DNA of 25,977 nt from an uncultured Eubacteriales bacterium (GTDB taxonomy: Bacteria; Bacillota; Clostridia; Lachnospirales; CAG-274), in contig CAJKOJ010000024.1 in NCBI GenBank assembly GCA_905201505.1, positions 1-25,977 on the forward strand, written 5' to 3'. Under the pieces are notes generated by a model. It made no database searches. It was given only the letters and a program-made list of their open reading frames with translations, and was not told the DNA's origin. Every line of letters begins with the position of its first letter. The first letter of the stretch is position 1. Below, piece by piece: positions 21,125 through 25,977 of this stretch. The translations under genes were made by a program, and so were the position numbers.

Positions 21125-23257
21125 TTATTCAATTACCTCTTCACTTTTGTTTTCCGCATTTTTAAATAAAGGCATATTGCTTCTTTCTCCATTCATACCG
21201 TTTTTCTTTTCTCTCATACTTCCTGAATTTCCGTATTTTGTAATACCTGTTTCTGCAGTAATATCTGTAATTTTTTCTCCGTTTACATATATAAGATATT
21301 CTTCTCCCGTCTTAATATCATCTGATGAAAATATTATATTTTGAAATTCCTTTAATACAATAGTCTCATATACTGCATTATTTTTACTATCCATTATAAC
21401 AACTGAGCTTCCTGCCTTCATAACAGTGTCAAAACTTATGTTAAATATGTTCTGACCGCTTCCTGCCTCAGGACACTCAACCATACCCAAACTTCCTGCT
21501 GCAAATACTGTTCCTCCATATAATATATTTTCCGCACCACTGTCAAGAGCACCGTCTCCTCCGCTTGTTGGTCCGTTTATAACAACTTCACCGCCATAAA
21601 AATATAAATTGCCGTTTGAATCAAGCCCATCACCTTTAGCGTCAACTGTTATTTTACCGCCATTTACTATTATCTGATGTTCGTTTCCGTCTTTAACATT
21701 ATTCATCATTGCCGCACCGCTTCCGCCTCCTGCATTTATACCGTCATCATCGGATTTGATATTGATTTCGCCGCCGTTAAACACTGCTGTAGCTTTAGAT
21801 TCAATACCCTCATCTTTTGTATCTATATTTATATTGCCGTCATTTATATAGAGGCATCCCATAGCTTTTATACCCTTGCTTATTTCAGATTCAAGTACAA
21901 CATTACCGCCGTTTACAATAACCATGTTATCGCTTTTTATACAGTGGTCTGTAGAACTTATATTTATTTCACCACCGTTTATTGTTATAAGAGCGTCAGA
22001 TTTTATCCCCTTGCTGCTTATACTTTCCTCTGTAGTTCCCTCTGTTTCTTCTTCATTATTTACAGTATTACTTGATTGTAACATTTCCCTTTGACCTATA
22101 TTCTCTGGTATTTCATCTTTAAAGTTACTGTCAGCAGGCATTTCGGGTCTTTCTCCCTTAAACTTTTCATCATCAGGCATTTCAGGTCTTTCTCCATAAA
22201 ACTCCTCATCATCAGGCATTTCAGGCCTTTTTGCCAATTCCATTTTCTGCCCTCTGTCAAAACCTCTCATTAGCATATCATTATTTGTCTTTTCGGGTAT
22301 TTCACCTTTTGTAGTTATATTAACTTCTCCGTCATTTATTTCAACATACTTTCCGCCGCTTATGCCGTCACCCATTGCGTCAGTAAAAATAACACCGCTT
22401 TTTATTTCCACACCGTCTTTTCCATGAACAGCATCGCCTACAGCCGTTTTTATGTTTAAAGTTCCGCCTTCAATTTTTATATCATCATCAGATGCAATAC
22501 CATGATTATAATTGGCTGTCACATTTATTATACCTTCCCCCTGAATATCAATATCATCATTAGAGAAAATACAGCCTTTAGCTTCAACATTGTACTCACT
22601 TCCGTCAGTTAATATGTTTTCTGTATCCCTTACGCTTTCAATAATGCCCTTTTCACTGTTTTCAAAGTAAATTGCAGGTCCCTCTGCATTTGTAATATTT
22701 ACACCGTTTAACACAATTTTTACTCTGTCCTTTGTGTCGATATGTACCATACCCTTATATTCACCTATTAAAGTATAAATACCGCCTTTTGTTATCTCGT
22801 ATGTATTATCACTTAATTTGTCAAGACTTACCTCAACATTATTTTCTTTCCATAGTTCATTTTTTGTGTTTTCCTCTGCTTCAACGCTTCCGTCAGCATT
22901 TATTTTTTCTCCTGTCAATTCTTCCATACTTGCAATTGATGCAGACAAAACACCGTTTCCATTAACAGCAGCTGTATTCATTTTTATATTTTCGCCGTTG
23001 AGCACTGCTATATCAGTATTTGCAGTTATAGCAATTACATTTTTCTTTTTACTTGCATAAATTGTCTTCGAAGTACTCTCCCAGTTTACATCATAACCTA
23101 ACGCCTCAAAAACACTTCTCACTCCCACAAGAGAAGTATCACCATATATTTCCTTTACAATATTTTCTGTATTATCAACAGCAGCTGATGCAGCATTGCA
23201 CCCTGCTATACTGTTTATCATTGTCAAAACCAATATTAATGACAAATTCCTTTTCAT
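21125..23257 (-). CDS. Cthe_2159-like carbohydrate-binding beta-helix lipoprotein
   Basis: 710 residues. Lipoprotein signal with lipobox SIAGC (Cys20). Residues about 40-120 resemble the copper-amine-oxidase N-terminal-like wall/stalk domain (LVGVRSVFEALGYDVNWESTSKTIYASKKKNVI). From about 140 to 590 there are repeated short strands of the type DGDGIxSxGxIxINGGxINIxxxxDGI, a right-handed parallel beta-helix as in the clostridial carbohydrate-binding family (DUF4353, C. thermocellum Cthe_2159). The helix is interrupted by a low-complexity insert (about 320-415) with three 13-residue repeats starting RPEMPDD/RPEMPDD/RPEMPAD at 344, 357 and 370. Asp-rich turns suggest calcium and pectin-like polymer binding. 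It is transcribed alone, divergent from yhaM, with GAAAGGGTGAG before ATG. Confidence 0.8.
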   Translation of the reverse strand: MKRNLSLILVLTMINSIAGCNAASAAVDNTENIVKEIYGDTSLVGVRSVFEALGYDVNWESTSKTIYASKKKNVIAITANTDIAVLNGENIKMNTAAVNGNGVLSASIASMEELTGEKINADGSVEAEENTKNELWKENNVEVSLDKLSDNTYEITKGGIYTLIGEYKGMVHIDTKDRVKIVLNGVNITNAEGPAIYFENSEKGIIESVRDTENILTDGSEYNVEAKGCIFSNDDIDIQGEGIINVTANYNHGIASDDDIKIEGGTLNIKTAVGDAVHGKDGVEIKSGVIFTDAMGDGISGGKYVEINDGEVNITTKGEIPEKTNNDMLMRGFDRGQKMELAKRPEMPDDEEFYGERPEMPDDEKFKGERPEMPADSNFKDEIPENIGQREMLQSSNTVNNEEETEGTTEESISSKGIKSDALITINGGEINISSTDHCIKSDNMVIVNGGNVVLESEISKGIKAMGCLYINDGNINIDTKDEGIESKATAVFNGGEINIKSDDDGINAGGGSGAAMMNNVKDGNEHQIIVNGGKITVDAKGDGLDSNGNLYFYGGEVVINGPTSGGDGALDSGAENILYGGTVFAAGSLGMVECPEAGSGQNIFNISFDTVMKAGSSVVIMDSKNNAVYETIVLKEFQNIIFSSDDIKTGEEYLIYVNGEKITDITAETGITKYGNSGSMREKKNGMNGERSNMPLFKNAENKSEEVIE

Positions 23258-23350
23258 ACTATTCTCACCCTTTCAAAATTTTATATTTTAACTATACTCC
23301 TCTTTTTTTAAATAATAATAAGTAAATTATTAAAATTTAATTAAAAACAG

Positions 23351-23378
23351 TTGTTTTTTCTCTTATTTATGATAAAAT
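23351..23378 (+). promoter_or_regulatory. promoter of yhaM-rlmD
   Basis: TTGTTT (23351-23356), 16-bp spacer, TAAAAT (23373-23378), with an extended -10 TGA at 23370-23372 that compensates for the weak -35. AGGAGG at 23400-23405 precedes the ATG at 23411. Confidence 0.65.
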
Positions 23379-23410
23379 TTATATAGTACGTTTTCAAATA
23401 GGAGGCAATT

Positions 23411-24355
23411 ATGCGTTACATAAAAGAAATAACAGACGGAGAAAGAGTAATTGATTTTTATCTTTGCCGTCAAAGACAAAGTATGAAATCACAGAAAACA
23501 GGGAAAAATTATTTATCCCTTACACTTGCAGATAAAACAGGCACCATAAGCGGTAAAGTATGGGACATTACAAGAGACATTCAATCTTTTACAGAAGGTG
23601 ACTATATTAAGATAGACGCCACTGTACAAACATTTAATAACGAACTTCAGCTTAATATAAAAAAAATAAGAAAAGCTCAGGAAGGAGAATATGACGAATC
23701 AGATTATATTCCCACAACAGAAAAAAATGTTGCAGAGCTTTATAGTAAACTTACAGATTATATATCTTCAATAGAAAATTCATATATAAAAAAACTGCTT
23801 ACAAATATATTTATTGAAAATAAATCAATAGCAGACAGCTTTAAAAAGCACACGGCAGCTAAAGCAATGCACCATAACTATATGGGCGGACTTATAGAGC
23901 ACACAATATCAGTTACAGATATTTGCAGCTTTATGGCGTCACATTATGACAATGTAAACAGAGATATACTTATAGCTTCAGCCCTGCTCCATGATATATC
24001 AAAGCTTAAAGAGATTTCAGAATTTCCAAATATAGACTATACTGATGACGGCGAACTTTTAGGACATATAGTAATGGGTTCTGAGTTTATAGGAAGAGAA
24101 GCTGATAAAATAGAGGGTTTTCCTCATCAGCTCCGTTCCCTTATACAGCACAATATTCTTTCTCACCACGGAGAATATGAATACGGATCACCTAAACTTC
24201 CGAGAACAATTGAGGCATTTATACTTCACTGTGCCGATGACACTGATGCCAAAGTAAAGATGTTTGAAACAGCTATTGCTGACAGTTCCAACACAGGCAG
24301 CTGGGCAGGATATAACAAAATACTTGCAAGAAATATCAGAAAGACAGAGTTTTAA
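23411..24355 (+). CDS. yhaM: YhaM-family 3'-5' exoribonuclease (OB + HD domains)
   Basis: 314 residues, the usual length. An N-terminal OB fold (about 10-90: YLSLTLADKTGTISGKVWDITRDIQSF..GDYIKIDATVQTFNNELQLNIKKIR) binds nucleic acid. The HD domain contains HHNYMGGLIEHTISVTD (154-170), LLHDISKLKEI (His194-Asp195), GHIVMGSEFI, NILSHHGEYEYGSPKLPRTIEAFILHCADDTDAK. This is the YhaM/CBF1 arrangement, a Mn-dependent 3'-5' exonuclease that trims single-stranded RNA and DNA ends in Firmicutes. AGGAGG lies 5 nt before ATG. rlmD starts 2 nt after its stop, so both RNA-processing genes form one translational unit. Confidence 0.93.
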   Translation: MRYIKEITDGERVIDFYLCRQRQSMKSQKTGKNYLSLTLADKTGTISGKVWDITRDIQSFTEGDYIKIDATVQTFNNELQLNIKKIRKAQEGEYDESDYIPTTEKNVAELYSKLTDYISSIENSYIKKLLTNIFIENKSIADSFKKHTAAKAMHHNYMGGLIEHTISVTDICSFMASHYDNVNRDILIASALLHDISKLKEISEFPNIDYTDDGELLGHIVMGSEFIGREADKIEGFPHQLRSLIQHNILSHHGEYEYGSPKLPRTIEAFILHCADDTDAKVKMFETAIADSSNTGSWAGYNKILARNIRKTEF

Positions 24356-24357
24356 TT

Positions 24358-25731
24358 ATGACTATTAATAAAAATGAAATTTACACTATTACAATTACAG
24401 ACATAAGTACACAAGGTGAAGGCATAGGCAAAATTGATGGATATACTCTTTTTGTCAAAAACACACTTCCCGGTGAAGAAGTTAAAGTTCTCGTTGTAAA
24501 AGCCAACAAAAACTTTGGATACGGCAAAGTGCTTGAAGTTTTAAAACCCTCTCCCAACAGAACAGAACCTCTTTGTCCTGTTGCAGGCAAATGCGGCGGC
24601 TGCACTTTACAGCACTTTGACTATCAGGCACAGCTATTGCAAAAGCAGAATAAAGTCAGGCAGAACATTATACGCATCGGAGGCTTTAAAGATATAACTG
24701 TTGAGCCTGTTATAGGTATGGAAGAACCTTATCACTACAGGAATAAGGCACAATACCCTGTAGGCAGTGATAAAAACGGCATTAACATAGGATTTTACTC
24801 TTTAGGCAGTCATAAAATTGTAAATAACACAAACTGCCTTATTGGCAGTAAATCTGATAATATAATTCTTCAAACAATAAAGTCTTTTATGGAGGAAAAC
24901 AATATAACAGCTTATAATGAAGAAACAGGCAAAGGACTTGTCCGCCATATACTTATTCGTCAAGGTTATTTTACAAAAGAAATTATGGTTTGTCTTGTTG
25001 TAAACAGTCATAGCTTTAAACATAAAAAAGGGCTTGTATCAGCTCTTAAAAATATAGATAACATAAAATCAATTGTTGTAAATTTCAACACACAAAAAAC
25101 AAATGTAATTTTAGGCAGCACCTGTGAAACTATATGGGGACAGGATTATATTACAGACAAAATAGGCAATTTAATATTTAAAATATCACCTCTTTCCTTT
25201 TTTCAGGTCAATCCTCTTCAAACTTATAAACTTTATTCAAAAGCACTTGAGTTTGCAGACCTTAAAGGAGATGAAACAGTTATTGACGCTTACTGCGGCA
25301 TAGGTACAATATCTTTGTTTCTTGCCCAAAAGGCAAAAAAAGTTTATGGAGTTGAAATTGTACCTCAAGCCATTGAAAATGCCAAAGAAAATGCAAAACT
25401 TAATAACATTGAAAATGCTGAATTTTTCACAGGAAAATCAGAAGTTATAATTCCTGAACTTTACAAAGAAAAAGGAATTAAACCAAATATTATGGTTGTA
25501 GACCCTCCAAGAAAAGGATGCGACGAAAGCCTTTTAAAACTTATGCTTGATATAAACCCTGAAAAGATAGTATATGTATCATGCGATAGTGCAACATTGG
25601 CAAGAGATTTAAAAATACTTTGTTCTTCAGATAACTATATAATTAAAAAAGTTCAGCCTGTTGATATGTTCCCTCATAGCTATCACGTTGAGACGGTTGT
25701 ATTGCTAAGCAGGGTAAAAGCTAAATATTAA
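24358..25731 (+). CDS. rlmD: 23S rRNA (uracil-C5)-methyltransferase, RlmD/RlmCD type
   Basis: 457 residues. An N-terminal TRAM domain (about 5-65) is followed by the [4Fe-4S] ligands Cys73, Cys79 and Cys82 (CPVAGKCGGC), with Cys160 as the fourth. A central RNA-binding part leads to the SAM methyltransferase fold with FFQVNPLQT, DAYCGIGTISLFLA, VVDPPRKGCD and the catalytic Cys409 in VYVSCDSATLARDL. It transfers a methyl group from SAM to C5 of uridine in 23S rRNA (U1939 type; Firmicute enzymes may also modify U747). No separate promoter or strong ribosome site precedes it; start ATG 24358 lies 2 nt after the yhaM stop. It ends at a hairpin at 25755. Confidence 0.94.
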   Translation: MTINKNEIYTITITDISTQGEGIGKIDGYTLFVKNTLPGEEVKVLVVKANKNFGYGKVLEVLKPSPNRTEPLCPVAGKCGGCTLQHFDYQAQLLQKQNKVRQNIIRIGGFKDITVEPVIGMEEPYHYRNKAQYPVGSDKNGINIGFYSLGSHKIVNNTNCLIGSKSDNIILQTIKSFMEENNITAYNEETGKGLVRHILIRQGYFTKEIMVCLVVNSHSFKHKKGLVSALKNIDNIKSIVVNFNTQKTNVILGSTCETIWGQDYITDKIGNLIFKISPLSFFQVNPLQTYKLYSKALEFADLKGDETVIDAYCGIGTISLFLAQKAKKVYGVEIVPQAIENAKENAKLNNIENAEFFTGKSEVIIPELYKEKGIKPNIMVVDPPRKGCDESLLKLMLDINPEKIVYVSCDSATLARDLKILCSSDNYIIKKVQPVDMFPHSYHVETVVLLSRVKAKY

Positions 25732-25754
25732 ATAATTTAATATTGTTTTAAATA

Positions 25755-25788
25755 AATTTCCCACTAATTTATTTTTTAGTGGGAAATT
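25755..25788 (+). terminator. hairpin ending rlmD
   Basis: AATTTCCCACTAA (25755-25767) and TTAGTGGGAAATT (25776-25788) form a perfect 13-bp stem with an 8-nt T-rich loop, 24 nt after the rlmD stop. A clear T run comes only at 25803-25810, so the terminator is good in stem but imperfect in tail. The remaining bases to 25977 are A+T-rich with no gene I can support. Confidence 0.65.
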
Positions 25789-25977
25789 AAATATATAACC
25801 TAATTTTTTTAAAAAACACACCTAGAATTTAATTTCAAAGCGTGTTCTTTACATTTCAAATATATAATAAGTATACCAAATTTGTTATTTTTTATCAAAA
25901 CATATCTATTTTAATATTATGCTGCAACTATGTTAATTTTTACATAAATAAATTTTGGCAAAATTATTTTTTATTAT

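Noticed and set aside
25803..25977. Promoter or gene start near the right edge
   Set aside because: Only A+T-rich sequence with isolated hexamer matches (for example TTGGCA near the end); no pair of boxes or frame within the window can be supported.

Overview
The window looks like chromosomal DNA from a low-GC, anaerobic, spore-forming Firmicute, most likely a class Clostridia (Lachnospirales-like) bacterium. The evidence is the strong A+T bias, GGAGG-type ribosome sites, sigma-A promoters of the TTGACA-N17-TATAAT type, a YyaC-family sporulation protein, a YhaM-type nuclease, a BirA-type bioY operator and a Cys-rich small-domain protein. The genus is inference. There are no tRNA, rRNA or CRISPR features.

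Layout. (1) 1-1500: one end of a mobile element, with a partial gene at the left edge, a doubtful small ORF and a tyrosine recombinase. The recombinase is followed by four 11-bp iterons and a 26-bp dyad that look like recombinase or arm-type sites. (2) 1600-1800: no protein gene, but a compact promoter, two hairpins with C-rich loops and a terminator, read here as a candidate small regulatory RNA. (3) 1882-4552 (minus): a signalling cluster of a tyrosine phosphatase, an HD-GYP c-di-GMP phosphodiesterase with a receiver lacking its phospho-acceptor, and a free-standing two-TM sensor protein with its own promoter. (4) 4624-5240: bioY under a clear BirA operator. (5) 5336-8648 (minus): cyclophilin lipoprotein plus Uup-like ABC-F, and yyaC. 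(6) 8881-10628 (plus): a membrane protein that joins a zinc-ligand-less JAB/MPN-like domain to an extracellular LysM, coupled to a sensorless soluble histidine kinase. (7) 10741-12681: ligA. (8) 12723-14519 (minus): an operon of an unknown protein, a ComEC-type MBL-fold lipoprotein and a Cys-rich small protein. (9) 14649-20889 (minus): a MarR-controlled tripartite efflux operon (MarR, HlyD-like lipoprotein, RND pump, TolC-like protein). (10) 21125-23257 (minus): a beta-helix carbohydrate-binding lipoprotein. (11) 23411-25731 (plus): yhaM and rlmD, coupled. The last ~190 bases hold nothing I recognise.

Most promising for something undescribed: the dead-MPN/LysM protein with its orphan kinase beside a sporulation gene, the candidate sRNA at the mobile-element border, and the TolC-like protein that seems to have lost its beta-barrel segments in a presumably single-membrane bacterium.
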